Assembly (NCBI RefSeq): GCF_040939455.1
Contig: NC_134112.1
Coordinates: 20,982,501-21,046,500 of the forward strand
DNA from: Microcebus murinus
Lineage: Eukaryota > Chordata > Mammalia > Primates > Cheirogaleidae
Reading direction: 5' to 3'
Length of the DNA: 64,000 nt
Part shown: positions 11,933 through 24,835 of the stretch, piece by piece
Numbering within the stretch: position 1 is the first letter of the stretch
How the letters are laid out: every line of letters starts with the position of its first letter
Position numbers and translations under genes: made by a program
Notes under the pieces: model-generated
What the model saw: the letters and a program-made list of their open reading frames with translations, nothing else
What the model was told of the DNA's origin: nothing
The model's database searches: none

Positions 11933-12389
11933 AGAAATGGAATTGTTTCATGAAAATCACTGTTCATTATTATAACGTCTTAAATTCTAGTTAGTGATTA
12001 CTTCCCTAGGAAAGATTAATGTAGCTTTTGCCTTATTACATGTTAATGTGTGAAGTTTATTTGTTTAATGAAAGAAATATGGTTTTATACAATATGTAAA
12101 AGAAAACAAAACAGAACATTCTGATTTTTAGAAATGAGACGTAATTATTTGAAATTTCAGCATTTTCTTTAGAAAGGCTAAGAAAGACCTATTAAGTGGA
12201 TTCTATGAAGTAACTCATAAGTATGTTTAACTATTTCACATAATATATTATGAACATCTTTAAATGTTAATAAATATAATTATACTATATATGATAATTT
12301 TAAATTACATGTGTTATAAAGTATAACGATAAAAATTGAAGTTTTTTCATTGTATATTATAATAATGTTTTAAATTAACTATTAGTGGA

Positions 12390-14240
12390 AACTTTGTTGT
12401 TTTCCATCTCTGCTGTTATAATCAGCATGGTGATAAACATCTTTGTAGATGACTATTTCAGAATACCCTTATTTATTTTATTAGAATGAATAACTAGAAG
12501 AGAAGTTGTTAGATTAAAAGATAGCTATTTTTTCAAGTTTCTGATAAGCATTGCCAAATTGCCCACCAGAAGATTATAATAATTTATAGGCCCATCAGAA
12601 ACTTATGATTTAGGAGAAACCATTTTCTTTTATGCTTCTCAGCACTATTATTATTGTTTATGATTCTAGACAATTTATTAATAATTAATACAATTAAATC
12701 CCAGTGAAATTTTAATTGCATTTCTGAGGCTCATCAATTTTTATAGTTTTAGCGGATGTTTATATTTCTTCTTTTGTGAATTGCTTTTGTTCATTTCCTT
12801 TGGATATTTTCTCTAAAAGCATGATTTGTGTTTTTTATTGATTTCAAAAATTTTTTAGTAAAAATACTTTGTTATAATATGTTGCAAATAGATTTTTCTC
12901 ATTCCATCATACACTTTTAAAACTTTTGCTATTGTAAGTTTTTATTTGTTTGTTTGGTCTATTGGTCTGTTCTATTTATGTTTGCAAGCTTTAATGCCAT
13001 GCTTAAGAAGCCTTTCTCTACTCCCAAATTATACAAACACAGTATATACCTTATACATATTTTGAGTGTTCACATGAGTTCATTTTTCTACATTTAAATC
13101 TTTTTAGTCCATTTGGAAAATACTTTGGTGTAAGGTGTGAAAAATGCATCTGTCTTAATTCTTTTTACAGTTACCTGAGAAATTTGTTTCATATTATTTG
13201 TTCAATAATACAAACATTTTTTACTGTTATGAAATAAATTTCTCATGTATAAATCATATCATAAGACTTAGTATTTTTTCCTGGAAATTCTGTTTATTCT
13301 ATAAGATTGTTTTCTCTATATTGACAATTGTGCTATATTGTATTTATTTCCAAACTTTATATTTTTACAGCTGGTAGGTAAAGATACAAAATTACTTTTC
13401 TTTTGAATTCCTTTTTGTTTAAAATTTTTCTAGCTATTTTTTAAAAGTTTGGCCTTCTATATTAAGTTATAGAATAAGCTCTCAAATTCTACAACAGATT
13501 CCTAGTTTATAATTTAGTTTGAGAAGAAATTTATATCTTTAAAATAGTAAACTTTCCTACCCAGAAATATGATATGGGTTCCAATTATTCAATATTCATA
13601 TTATATTCTTTAGAAGTTTTTAGTTTTCTTTACATGGAATCAGAGAATTTCTTTTTGTGTTTATTCCTAGATTTTATATATTTTGGGGTCCTGTATTGAA
13701 TAGATTGTTTTTCTTTATGTTTTTAAATGTCATTGGAGCTATAATGGGAAGTTACTCTTTTTTTGTATATTTATTTTGTAACCAGTTAACATATTATATT
13801 TCTTTGTAGGTTCTAAAGGTTTTAAAATTAGTTTTATTGCATTTTACATAATCTATAAATAGTGAAATTTTTATATAATCTTTCTTATACTTTCATTTTT
13901 TCTTGTCTTATTTCATTGACTACAATTTCTAACCATTTTTTAAAAAATATTTGATACTAGAGAGCATCATTGTTTTATTCCAGTCTTTAATGGGATTCTT
14001 TTAGTGTTCATTAAATATAATCCTGGCTACTATTCCCAAATATCAATTCTTTATCATTTAAAAAGTCATTAAATTACTAGTTTATTATGAAATTTCTTTA
14101 AATCAGGGAAAATATTAAACTCTATCAAATTTTCACATCTATCAAAAAGATCATAAAGATTTCCTCTTATTTATTTATTTCATACATTATATTAATAAAT
14201 TTTAAAATATTGAACCATTTTGGTAGGTTCCATTGTGGAC
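12390..14240 (-). mobile_element. Old L1 relic, ORF2 and flanks, antisense
   Basis: A long T-rich stretch resembles the reverse complement of an old mammalian L1. Examples are the 'AGTCCATTTGGAAAATACTT' and 'GGTGTAAGGTGTGAAAAATG' segment near 13110-13145, and the RT-region antisense near 13900-14030. No reading frame survives. Bases 11944-12389 before it show nothing. Confidence 0.6.
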
Positions 14241-14916
14241 TATGGAACCACTGAAAAGGTTTAAGTTTTAGATTTTTAAAGCTGAAAATTAAACTGTGAA
14301 ATAGAAAATTCTAAGATACTCAGGATGTCAATAGGGCTCCATAGACAATACTGTTAAATGGCAGTTATCTCTTTTGTTTGATATATTTGCAATATATGAG
14401 TCATACATATTATATATAAAAATCACTGTGCTCTGTCTCCACATCAATATTATATAGAATATTGGACACCTAGTATGTTTGTTCTTGATAGAGGTTTTAT
14501 TGACATATTATTATCTGTCTATGTAGTAAATTTTAGCTTACCATTAATATAAAAGATGAACCATCTATAACTTAATCTTTTGGTAGTACTTTCACAACTT
14601 CCAATAAAGGATTACATGCTACAGTAAATAAATCATCAAAAAGAGAAAGCTAATGAATGTTACCTAATTCTTTTTCTTGTTTTTCAGAAGACGTAACTTC
14701 AAGAATGCCACATTTCAGATAGGGAAGCATACACATTTAATAAAGAAATTTATTGCATATGTGAAATTAATGTAACAGATATTTAGTACAAATGGGTTGA
14801 TAAATAGTGTGATGAGAGAGAATATGAAATAAAACTTGAAATATATATATAATAATTGATTATGTAAGTAGGGAGTATCTAATCTGCTAGAGGTTTTTCT
14901 TTTTCTGTTTGTTAAC

Positions 14917-14918
<2 letters not shown>
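14241..14918. other. Gene-free stretch
   Basis: AT-rich, with nothing recognised. Confidence 0.4.

Positions 14919-14949
<31 letters not shown>
14919..14949. repeat. (TG)n microsatellite
   Basis: About 15 uninterrupted TG units. Likely polymorphic. Confidence 0.95.
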
Positions 14950-14951
<2 letters not shown>

Positions 14952-15039
14952 GCTGAGGAGACATATATCCAGCGGTTTTGCTTTTCTCCAATGAGAACAG
15001 ATAACTGAACTTGTGCTTTTGTTGGAGTAAGGTTTCTTT

Positions 15040-15226
15040 GCATAATTGACATTTTGAGCCAGACAATGCTTGGCTGTGTGGGCTGTCCTACACATTGTAA
15101 GCTGTTTAGCAGCATCCCTGGCCTCTGCTCACTAGAGGCCAGTCGCAACCTCCTGTTATTACAATCAAATATCTCCGGACAATTTCCTGTGGGAGACAAA
15201 ATCACTCCCACTTGAGAACCACTGCC
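15040..15226 (-). mobile_element. MER20 (hAT-Charlie) relic
   Basis: Bases read the antisense of MER20: 'GTGGGCTGTCCTACACATTG', 'TTTAGCAGCATCCCTGGCCT', '..CTCACTAGAGGCCAGT', and a terminal '..TTGAGAACCACTG', the inverted-repeat end. It is an ancient non-autonomous DNA transposon, 5'/3' nearly complete. Confidence 0.85.
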
Positions 15227-16442
15227 TTAAGATGGGGCAGTAATCAGGAACACAGTCAAGAGTCAGTTTAATCTAATGGAAGCCTTTGGGCAAAATTAAA
15301 TAGATAATAGATTAGTCTGCTTCCTTACACTTATTGAGGGAAACACAGCCATCTTCATTCTAAGGGCTTCATAGTTTTGTTATCACTTTGTCTCTCCCTG
15401 CCTCTGTCTTTCTCTGAACCTACTTCCAACTCCCGTTCTTTCATCCTGTCTTTTTTTCTTCCCTTGGTCTTAGCATGATTCTCACATATAACATAAAATC
15501 TGTGATCTTTTTTAAAACAATACTTTTGTTAATAAGTGGGCATTTTGGCATCTCTTGGGGCTTACACTGTCAGTTGTCACTTTTCATTGAACTATTATCT
15601 ACAGACAAGACTGGCGGGTATAAATGGATTTCTGAATTTTGTCCTAATCAGAATAAGCAAACACAAACAAAAAAACCCAGATGACAGATATGCACAAAAA
15701 TTTAGTTATAAAAATTTCATTTTAACATGGTTTATGGTAACAAAAATTAGAAACAAGCTAAATGTCCTATATTAGTGGATTGTATAAATTACAGTAAATT
15801 TACTTAATGACAAATTATATTGCTATTAAAATTATGTTAGAGAAAAACATTTAAGAACAGAAGAGATTATAATTTTGTAGGGAAGGTTTTAAATAATCAT
15901 CATTTAAAAAAAAATCTATATGTATACATGATACAATATAATAATTATGTATTAACATATTATTTACTAATAGTTGTTATACTTAGGTGGTACAATTTTA
16001 TTTTTTCTTATTTTTTAATAGGTATTTTATAAATTTCCCACAATGATAGTAGATTCTTTTTAAATGCCAGTAGAAGACAAGTTTTTAAAATTTAAGAAAA
16101 TCTGTGGGAGGCTATGAAAGGAAACACCAGTGACATGTATGTTTGTTGCTTGTGAAATTCTTATTTCATTTGCAATCTTCTGTGATACTTTTAAAAGAAC
16201 GTAAATTAAAGAAAACTTTATTTTCAGCTCACATTTTTACATGTGTTATAATAAAAAGAAAAAAAGCACAAAAACCCAAACCCTCTGTTAGGAATGTTAG
16301 TATGTTAGGAAAAGTGTTAAATAAAACCTGAGAAAAATTACACATCAGCGTTGTAATTGAGAATGTTCTATGGTGGGTAAACAGCTTATTATTAGTTTTC
16401 TGAATACTAGAAAGGAAAGAAATAAAAATGTTAACACTCACT
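15227..16442. other. Gene-free stretch
   Basis: AT-rich, with no gene or named repeat recognised. Confidence 0.4.
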
Positions 16443-17344
16443 TGCAGGGCGAGAGTTGAGGCAGGCCCTCAAGGAGATTAGCTACTTCTCGCCATGGAGC
16501 CAAGTCCCTAAGACAGGGGTCGCCACAGAGGATAAGGAAATTGATAGGCAGCAGAGAGAAATAAAAGAATACACAGAGACTAAGGTATAGTTTATAGTTT
16601 TATATATATAAAAAGATCAGATATAACACAGCAGGGGGCACCTGGGAGACTGGTGTATCTCCATAAACACCAGCAATACGGTTAGATTCATACAGGTTTT
16701 TATAATCACAGATATCAATAACCAGTTGTCAGGGTAACACATTTGCATGTCAGGGTATGCAGTTGCTAGGGGATACAGGTAGTGGGTTAGGGTCAAAAGT
16801 CCTCTCAAGGGGCTTCTAATCTATCTAGGTGAACAAATAGGTACAAAGTCTTTCAGGGGCTAACTTCTAAATTCAAAGAGGTAGTTGTCAATTAACAAAG
16901 GTATAACAAAAGAGGTATAGTAACTCTGTATTTCTTTGATTAGTTATAGTGGACTTAAAGGTAGACAGACAGGAGAGAGCAGAAAGCCCATCTCTAATAA
17001 ACAGGTTGTTTATAACCACTGGGGCGCATCTCTGGGCAAAGTACACTCATTGTCTCCGGCTCCCATCCTGTGGGACATATTTGCCTCGTCCTGTCTTTCA
17101 AAACATAGGGAAGCTCACAGATTTTGAGATACCGGGAAGCCTTCCTGGAAAACATCCCTACAGGAGATTTGAGAGCTCTCCCATGATAGCAGCCTCTAAT
17201 AAGTGAACCATTGAGTCCATACATTCCTTCAGGGCAAAACTCTGCAAACTCCTGTTTCTGTCTTTAAAACAGTAATATTGGGTTAAACTATAAAATAATG
17301 GTCTTATGAGCCACATCTCATTAATTCCTCATATTTCTCAACAT
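16443..17344 (-). mobile_element. Probable solo LTR of an endogenous retrovirus (class II-like)
   Basis: Read on the minus strand it starts TGTTGAGAAATATGAGGAAT and ends ..CGCCCTGCA, giving the TG..CA ends of an LTR about 902 bp long. The outer six bases, CTCACT (16437-16442) and TCCACT (17345-17350), are an imperfect 6-bp target duplication. A TATA-like GATTATAAAAACC lies at 16695-16707 on the minus strand. A pyrimidine-rich '..TTTATTTCTCTCTGCTGCC' follows downstream, as in U5 of class II elements. No gag, pol or env remains beside it. The 3' boundary could instead lie about 100 bp earlier. The family is not one I can name and may be lemur-specific. Annotated only as a relic regulatory repeat. 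Confidence 0.6.
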
Positions 17345-17350
17345 CCACTA

Positions 17351-18302
17351 TATTTATTTGTAATCTTTACTAGAAATTCTTCTGACTAAAAGCATGTGAA
17401 TGTGGAAGAATTAGTAGGTTGTGGTGGTTCTGTGCTTTATTCAGGGACAGTACCCTTGAGATTTGGCAATCATATTGATATGCTCTTTTGTCCTTGGCCA
17501 TTATGTTAACTGGTTATCAGAGAGTGTTCAGAGAGAGAAAGAAGAAAAGATTAGGGAAAGGTAGTATTCAGAGACAAGAGGAAAAGATACTTAAAAATAT
17601 TTTTTTTGGTCATTGCCGAGGTAAAAATGAAGTACATCAAGTTATCCAAGCCTGTCTTTCTTGTTTAAGTTATGAGATCATAGGTTAGTAATGTAATAAT
17701 GCCACAAAATTAGAAGAGAGAACACCAAAGAAGTGGATGAAATGATCATAAAACAGGAAAAAATACTGGTTTCAGGGTTAGCTGCGTGCCACAGTCTACT
17801 GTTTTACTTCCACGAGTACAATCTTACATGTTTTCTGCCCCTTATCATCGTATCTTAATTTGTAATAGGATACTTCCATTGCATTAGAAGGAGGACAAAC
17901 TGTCTCATTTTAAATTTACAATCGTCATTTCATCTCACAATCGCCAGATCTTGACTTTGGTGACTGTACCTACTTATCTTGGGAGGCGGAGCCCTGTGGC
18001 AGCACTCCCCAAATCTCAGTCAAATAAAACCTTCTAAACCCTGGGAGATTTACAAGGAAAAACATAAGACTTTGTCAAATCTAGTGAGGAAATGCTGTAC
18101 ACAGCAGTCTCATCGAGGGGAGTCTAAGTGCGCATCGCTGTAAAAAGCTCTGAGGAGCTGAAAACCAAACAAACTTTGCTTCATTTTGTCTAACCTGGAT
18201 TTCCTAAGCATTTGTGGACAGAAACTTTCCTTTAGTAATGCTTGTTAACATCCTGTGGGCCAAGTATTCCATGGAAGGAACAGAATTTAGAAAGTACTGG
18301 TT
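17351..18302. other. Gene-free stretch
   Basis: No gene or named repeat recognised. Confidence 0.45.
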
Positions 18303-18317
18303 AAGATAATTCAAACC

Positions 18318-18646
18318 GGCCGGGCGCGGTGGCTCACACCTGTCATCCTAGCACTCTGGGAGGCCGAGGCGGGCAGATTGCTCGAGTTCAGGGGTTCAAA
18401 ACCAGCCTGAGCAAGAGCGAGACCCTGTCTCTACTATAAATAGAAAGAAATTAAGTGGCCAACTAAAAATATATAGAAAAAATTAGCTGGGCATGGTGGC
18501 GCATGCCTGTAGTTCCAGCTACTCAGGAGGCTGAGGCAGGAGGATCGCCCAAGAGTTTGAGGTTGCTGTGAGCTAGGCTGATGCCACGGCACTCACTCTA
18601 GCCTGGGCAACAAAGCGAGACTTTGTCTCAAAAAAAAAAAAAAAAA
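18318..18646 (+). mobile_element. Lemur-type Alu SINE, full length
   Basis: Starts GGCCGGGCGCGGTGGCTCAC and has two arms. Between them the A-rich link is enlarged by a 'TAGAAAGAAATTAAGTGGCC' plus 'AACTAAAAATATATAG' insertion. That insertion and the 'GAGCAAGAGCGAGACC' box are typical of strepsirrhine Alus and absent from human ones. Ends in a poly-A run. A perfect 15-bp duplication AAGATAATTCAAACC flanks it (18303-18317 and 18647-18661). Low divergence implies a fairly recent insertion. Confidence 0.96.
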
Positions 18647-18661
18647 AAGATAATTCAAACC

Positions 18662-20609
18662 GTAACAAGATTATTTGGCTGAAAGTGTTGCTCCCACCCA
18701 CAAGGGCAGAATAATCGGCACTACTATGCTATTCACACTCTGGTCTAAAGTCAGGCCTGGGTTTTAAGAAATCTCTCCAGGAAATTGGAATGGCATGCTG
18801 GTTTGGGGAATCAATCATTGCACTGGAATTAAAACAATGCCAGTATTGTCGCCAATTTCTTCTTTAAGATATCTTCTTCTCTTTGTTTCTTCTTATCTCT
18901 TTTATCAATGCCAGTTGACTAGCTGCCATGGAGGCAAATAAACCACAAGAATGCTAAGGAGAGTGTTCTCGAGGGTGCATGCCACAAGGTTCGCTGCTCT
19001 CATTTTTAAACAGTAGTGGTGGGAATAAATCCTTACCAAGTTGATCAAAAGAGCTAGTAAGCGCATACAGAAACAGAGAGAAGCCCTAGGAATAAGGAAT
19101 CTTTCTCTCTGCTAATAAAATCAAGTAGTTTGGTGATCTGGGTTCCCCTGTCTTCTCGACTTCTGTTTTCGGCACGGGTCCCATCCCCACCCCCACATTC
19201 CTCCCAGGGTCCAGGAGGAGACAAACCCTCCCCCTTTCTTGCAGAGACCTCGCACAGCAACAGTGGTGCCCAGAACACCTGCTCACCTGGCATCTGGACG
19301 TTCGGCTGGCTGGCGTGTCCGGGCAGCCTTTCACATCTTTGTGCCTTCGGGGTCATCTCTATGATGTGATTTGCTCCAGCGATATGTAAACTGAAATAAC
19401 TTAACAGCAATTCACTCTCCATATCAGGGGTGATCCTTGTACCCCACAATTGCCCTCTACTCTTGAGATTGAGGTAGGATAGAAAAACATAGCAATCGCT
19501 GCAAGAACTGCCATATTTACTCATGTTTCTCTCCTTTTTTAATCTTTTCCTTTCCTTATAGAGTACATTTTGGAGTGGATGAAACTTAATTTTTTTTAAA
19601 GCTCCCTCATTTGCCATTTCCTCTCGACAGTGACTGCTGCTTCCCATTGGAAGCCATTTCAAGTGGGCAGTGTTCCTCTTGCCCAGCAGACACTAAAGGA
19701 TGATCAGGGGCTCAGCCTTCTGGAAGAGTCCTCAGCACTCTCTTGTGGACAGCTGTGCGTCCTCTTCCCTCCCTCTCAGGTTGTGTAGGTTGGTCTTTCA
19801 CCCTCTCTGGCCGGGGGCACGGTACTGTTGGCTGGCAGATGCACTGTTCATGCTCTAAGGAGATGAAAACAGTATCCTGGACTCATATTTTCCTTCTCCT
19901 TTACTGGGTCCAAAGGTATTTCATTCCCAAATGTGAAGGGGAGAAGTTCAGAAAATCGCTTGGAAATAGTCATATCCCACCCCCCTGCCATATCCCTTCC
20001 TCGTAACGCCTCTTGTAAACTATCTTTTACTTATAAGCAGTAGGTGGTAGGGTCCAGTAACCTTGCCAGTGATCACTTTCAACTTTGGATTTCTTGGTGT
20101 TCTTTAGGAAATGAGGTTGGCAAGCTCAAACTTTATGAATTCTTCCATAATGGCCAGTGCACAATCTGTTTAAAAACAATGTATTCTATGGAATTTATCT
20201 GTTTGTGTCTGCTTCTCTCACCAGACTCTACCCTCATGGACCCAGCACAGTAGCAGGAATATTGGCAGAACCATGAAGTGTTTGTTAAATTCAGCTATCG
20301 AATCCTATTCACATGTCAACATCTGTGAGGTCTTGTCCTACCATGACCAGGCGTAATTTCCCTCTTCCCTGTGCTTGAATAATAGTTGGTTATAGCTCAT
20401 GGTAGTTATTTTTGCATTTGCCTTCCACACCAGGTGTGAGTGGCCTGAGAGCCAGCATTGCATGGTGTCCGTCTCTGCTTCCCAAAGAGCTGTGCAGCGC
20501 TGCGTGTGCAGCAGGGCCCATGGTTTCTTCACCACACACTCAGGTGTGCAAAGAAACTGTGGCTTCTTTACTTACTATGTAGGATCTGATCTTCCTCATG
20601 AGCCCCACC

Positions 20610-20612
<3 letters not shown>
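18662..20612. other. Gene-free stretch, moderately GC-rich
   Basis: No named repeat and no recognised exon. The 202-codon antisense open frame at 19054-19662 resembles no family I know. CpGs are fairly frequent at 19150-19370. A weak L2-like ending may lie at about 20205-20300. Confidence 0.45.

Positions 20613-20655
<43 letters not shown>
20613..20655. repeat. (TG)n microsatellite
   Basis: About 21 uninterrupted TG units. The longest TG run in the window. Confidence 0.97.
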
Positions 20656-20657
<2 letters not shown>

Positions 20658-23029
20658 GGAGAGAAACTAATTATAATCTAATTCATGAACCTCCCTCCAA
20701 TCTAATAATATAAACATTTTTTTTAGATAACACACTTAAAAAAATCTAAGGGCTTAGACTTTGAGATTTCCTTGTTCCTCTTCCTGTTTCTCTCTAAGAC
20801 AGCACGAGTCCTCGTATTGTCCTTTGACACCTTTTGACTCCATGTGATGTCTCTTGTCCGCTGGTTGCTGGAAGTCTTAGAGATGTTTCTAGCAAAGGTC
20901 TATAGCTGTGTTTCTTCCACTGACGTGGCTCTGCTCAGCTCCTCCTGGCACGGTGGATCCTGCTGCAGTCTGGCCGTAACTCCTGTTTGGTCCCTGCCTG
21001 CCCCCCATCCATGGTAGAGCCCCTCGTAATCCCCCAGTCAGCACTATCAGTTGCTTTCTCTGCCCCCATGCAGGGCACAGGGGACCTCCACGCCTTCCTA
21101 CTCCCTGCCCAGGAGCCCAGGAAGACTCAAGGGATCAGAGCTGTGGCCCCTCTGCCTCCTCGGCAGCTGCACTGATGCTGCTGCACCTGTTCTGGGTCGG
21201 TGTGAGGGCATCCTGGTCGTTTCCTTGCTGAGTTCTAAAAGGCAGTGGAGCTAAGATCCCCGGCTCTCAGCTGTCTGGTTGACCCATCTGACACTCTCTC
21301 ACTGCAGTACTTCAACTAGGACCCTAACAGATGCCTCTTTGCTGAGATTCCCTCTTTGCACCCCTCCCTAGGGGCTTGTCATGGTGGGAATGGCTGTTGG
21401 CAGTGGGGTTGGGGAATGGAAACACAAAATACTTTCCTTTGTCACCCATTAGTGCATTTGCGTGGTAGAAATCCCTGCAATGGGAGGAACCAGGGTTTTA
21501 AGTGAAGGAAGTACAAAATGGTAGATGGCCCAGGCCAGAGGTTTTAGCTTTTCACTTCCAATTCCAATGGCATCTTTTTTCCAGGACACATGTGAGTCCA
21601 GGGGCTAAGGAAAAAGGGAAAGAAGGAATCCACACCTAGTCGGTAGTAAGCAGTAGCAAATATTCCAGAGCTGAAAGTCACACACAGAGGTGGCTTGGGT
21701 TTGACTGTTCATACGGTCATATGTGTGACTATAGATTTTAAAGACCAGCCCCACCTCCAGCAAAGATGCTTGTTTTGTTCTCATTTCCACCAGGGCTGGC
21801 CCAAGGTCAGCCATTCCCCACACTGTGGGAAGACCTGTATCAGGTATCGAACCTGCCTGGACTTGCCGTTGGTTCTGCCGGGACACAGTGATGCAGGCAG
21901 GGAGCATGGCGGGGTGTGGAGGAAGGAAAGATCCCTCGCTAGAAATACTCAACATAATAGGTGCGAACACCACACCACTGTTTCCTCGAGATTTTACAGT
22001 TCTCGTGTACACTTTGAGAGAGTCGATAGCAAGTGCGGAACATTTTGTGATTCCCTCTTTCTCTCTTTTTCCTTTAATAGAGAATCATTTAAAGGAATTG
22101 TTTTTTCTTTCTAGTCCCCAAGCCAGAGTCTGAAGCCCGACATACCTCATCTGAAAAAGAGTTCATTTTACCTGCAGTAATAGACTATATTATCACATTA
22201 CATAGATTCAGATATCATTAAAAAATTTGGAAAGTATGTGCCCAGATTTAGGAGGTTTTAGAAATGCTAAACGAGGAAGTCCTGTTACAGTGGAATCGCA
22301 TGCTGCTCATGAGGGACAAACTCCAAAGCACTAGATAATATTTTTAAACTGCAAAAATCTCCGTTGTGAGCACTGAGGAATAGTTTACATGGGGCAAGTG
22401 GAATGATTTGTGCAGTTGGATTCATCAGTATTAGCTACAATTACTGCTAATTTTCTATAAATCAACTCTCCTTGTATGTTATGATGGAAAATAGTTAACG
22501 GGACGAGTTTCGCTCCTAAACAGCTATGGGAGTTGGTCCTGTTTGAGCACTTACCTCCTTGTGCGACCTGAGCAAGAACAAGCTATTGTTTCTAACGAGA
22601 GAGGGAGAGAGAAGCAGTGCTAGTGAGTGAGACGGAATGCCTGAATCAAAAGTCTCCCCAGTTCTTTCCTTTTTTCTATTAATCTCAAGCAAAAATTTAA
22701 AAAAATGGAAAGGCTTTAAGCTTTCGACACATTCAGTTATTAGAATGCACCAGAGCAGACCATGAATGATAAGGGACCTGGGTCCAGATCCCTGCCCACC
22801 CCACACCCCAAAGCTATTACAAAATGATTTATGGTTGGGAGGAAATTGAGTGGAAATTATGTTGAAAACAAACTCGAAATGTAAATAATACGCAATTTTC
22901 CCCCTATCTCTTGAAAATGACTACAATACAATCCTATCTCCACAACATGTACTTTCACACCCTTACTTAACTTACCCCTACTTCACTCCATCAACCTCTG
23001 AATTTCCTTTTCCTTTTTTTAATGGAATC
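20656..23029. other. Gene-free stretch
   Basis: No gene or repeat recognised. Overlapping open frames at 21605-22133 lie on both strands and look like chance products of moderate GC content. Confidence 0.45.
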
Positions 23030-23490
23030 AACTCTTTATTTATTTTAAAAATTTAATTGAGACGTAATAATTGTATGTATTTATCTGGTACAATGTGATG
23101 TTTTGATGCATATATACATTATGGAATGATCAAATCAGGCTAATTAACATAGCCATCATCTCACATACTTATCTGTGATAAGAACATTTAAAATCCACTC
23201 TTTTAGCTATTTTGAAATATATGGTATATTATTAACTATAGTCACCATGCTATGCAGATCACCGGAACTTATTCCTCCCGTCTAACTGGAACTTTGTGTC
23301 CGTTGGCCAACATCTCCCCTTTCCCTGTTCACCCCCCAGAGGATGTTACACTAAGTGAAATAAGCCAGACACAGAAAGACAAATGCTGCGTGTTCTCACT
23401 TATATATGGAATCTAAAAAAAAAAAAGATTTCATAGAAGTAGACAATATAATGGTGGTTGTGAGAGACTGAGTGGTGGTGGTAGTGAATT
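23030..23490 (-). mobile_element. 5'-inverted L1 3' end
   Basis: Bases 23030-23327 are the reverse complement of an L1 3' UTR: 'AATTGTATGTATTTATCTGG', '..TTAACTATAGTCACCATGCT', '..ACTTATTCCTCCCGTCTAAC'. From about 23338 the upstream part of the same L1 appears in the opposite sense: '..GTGAAATAAGCCAGACACAG', '..TATATATGGAATCTAAAA', '..AATATAATGGTGGTTGTGAG'. The head-to-head join is the usual outcome of twin priming during L1 insertion. It is non-coding. Confidence 0.8.
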
Positions 23491-23557
23491 TCCTTCTTTA
23501 CAAACACTTCATGGCCAGCCTACCATGGTGAAACTACCCTCAAAATGAAACATACTT

Positions 23558-23832
23558 CTCAGTAGCTCACACCTGTAGTCCCAACATTTTGGGAGGCTGA
23601 GGTGAGTGGATCACTTGAGGCCTGGGAACATAGCGAGACCCCTGTATCTACAAACAAATTTAGAAATTAGCTGGGCATAGTTGTACATGCCTGTAGTTCC
23701 AGCTACTCATAGGCTGAGGCTGGAGAATTGCTTGAGCCCAGGAGTTCAAGGCCACAGTGAGTGACCTATGATCACACCACTCCACTCCAGCAGACAGAGC
23801 AAGACCTTGCCTCTATTTAAAAAAAGAAAGAA
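23558..23832 (+). mobile_element. Old Alu (AluJ-like), slightly 5' truncated
   Basis: Reads 'AGTAGCTCACACCTGTAGTC' onward, with both arms, 'AGCTGGGCATAGTTGTACAT' in the right arm, and an A-rich tail. It lacks the first ten or so bases and part of the left arm. Heavily mutated. Confidence 0.88.
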
Positions 23833-24339
23833 ACAAGGAAATAAACTTCCAAGGATGATCTGAAAAGGAAGAGGGAAAATGCAAATCATGCCTCAGACCT
23901 TAGAGGTCTTAAGGGATCATTGCCAGTAAAGGTAGAATTGGTGACCCTTCAGTGAAGTCACTGGGATTCTTCTTCCCTCCTCTCATTAGCTTGAGTACCA
24001 TTTGCTAGCATCTCAGTTTCTTCAGGTGATGCTGAGAATCTCCATCCATCTTTCTCAAGGTTTTCTCAAGGCTGGAGTCTGGTTCTCACCAAGCACCAAA
24101 CATCGCAGGTCATAGCCCTCATTGGACCCTCTACAAAGTCATCAGACATGATTAACAGCTCACTGATGAGCATTTATTCCTAGTCCCTGCTGCTGCTGAA
24201 GCCAAGCTGGAAGGTCTGGGAGACACTACATAGGACAGAGAGGTCCTTATAAAACTAGCTGGGGGAAAAACAATTTATGTCTAGCCCATTATCATCAATA
24301 TTCCATTGAGCTGGATGACTGTGTCCCACTTTTTAAAAT
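23833..24339. other. Gene-free stretch
   Basis: Nothing recognised. Confidence 0.4.
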
Positions 24340-24835
24340 TAAACTTCTAATTTTGGGGTAATTATAGATTTACATTATTGTAAAAAATAATGTAGAGAGA
24401 TTCCCATGTATCTTTTACCCAGTTTCCCCAATGGACAAATTTTGCAAGGCTGTAGTATGATTTTGCAACCAGAGTGTTGACATTGTTACAATCCACCAAT
24501 CTTATTCCAATTCCTCCAATTTTATTGTCCTCGGTGTGTGTGTGTGTGTGTGTGTGTATTCCATGCAATTTTATTGCTGTATGTTCAAGGTACAGAATAG
24601 TTGTGTGGCCACTAGGCTCCCTGTGCTACACTTTTTACATGCACTATCCTCCCACTCTTCCTTCCCTTCAACCCCTAGTGACCACAAATCCGTCTTCCAT
24701 TTTATAATTCTGCCATTTAAAGAATGTTGTATAAATGGAATTGGATAGTATATAACATTTTGTGATTGTCTTTTTTTCATTCAGCATAATTGCCTTGAGA
24801 ACTATCTCATTTTTATAAGATTGATAAATGTTTGG
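24340..24835 (-). mobile_element. Old L1/HAL1-type 3' relic, antisense
   Basis: Resembles the reverse complement of an old L1 3' region: '..CCCTTCAACCCCTAGTGACC', '..GTATAAATGGAATTGGATAG', '..TTCATTCAGCATAATTGCCT'. It contains a TG run at 24534-24557. Confidence 0.6.
24534..24557. repeat. (TG)n microsatellite
   Basis: About 12 TG units inside the old L1 relic. Confidence 0.95.

Noticed and set aside
16443..17344. Complete provirus
   Set aside because: No gag, pol or env-like reading and no second LTR within the surrounding bases; only a single LTR is present.
19054..19662. 202-codon antisense open frame
   Set aside because: The longest frame in the upstream region, but its sequence resembles no family I know, a second frame is open over the same bases on the same strand, and no promoter or splice context supports it.
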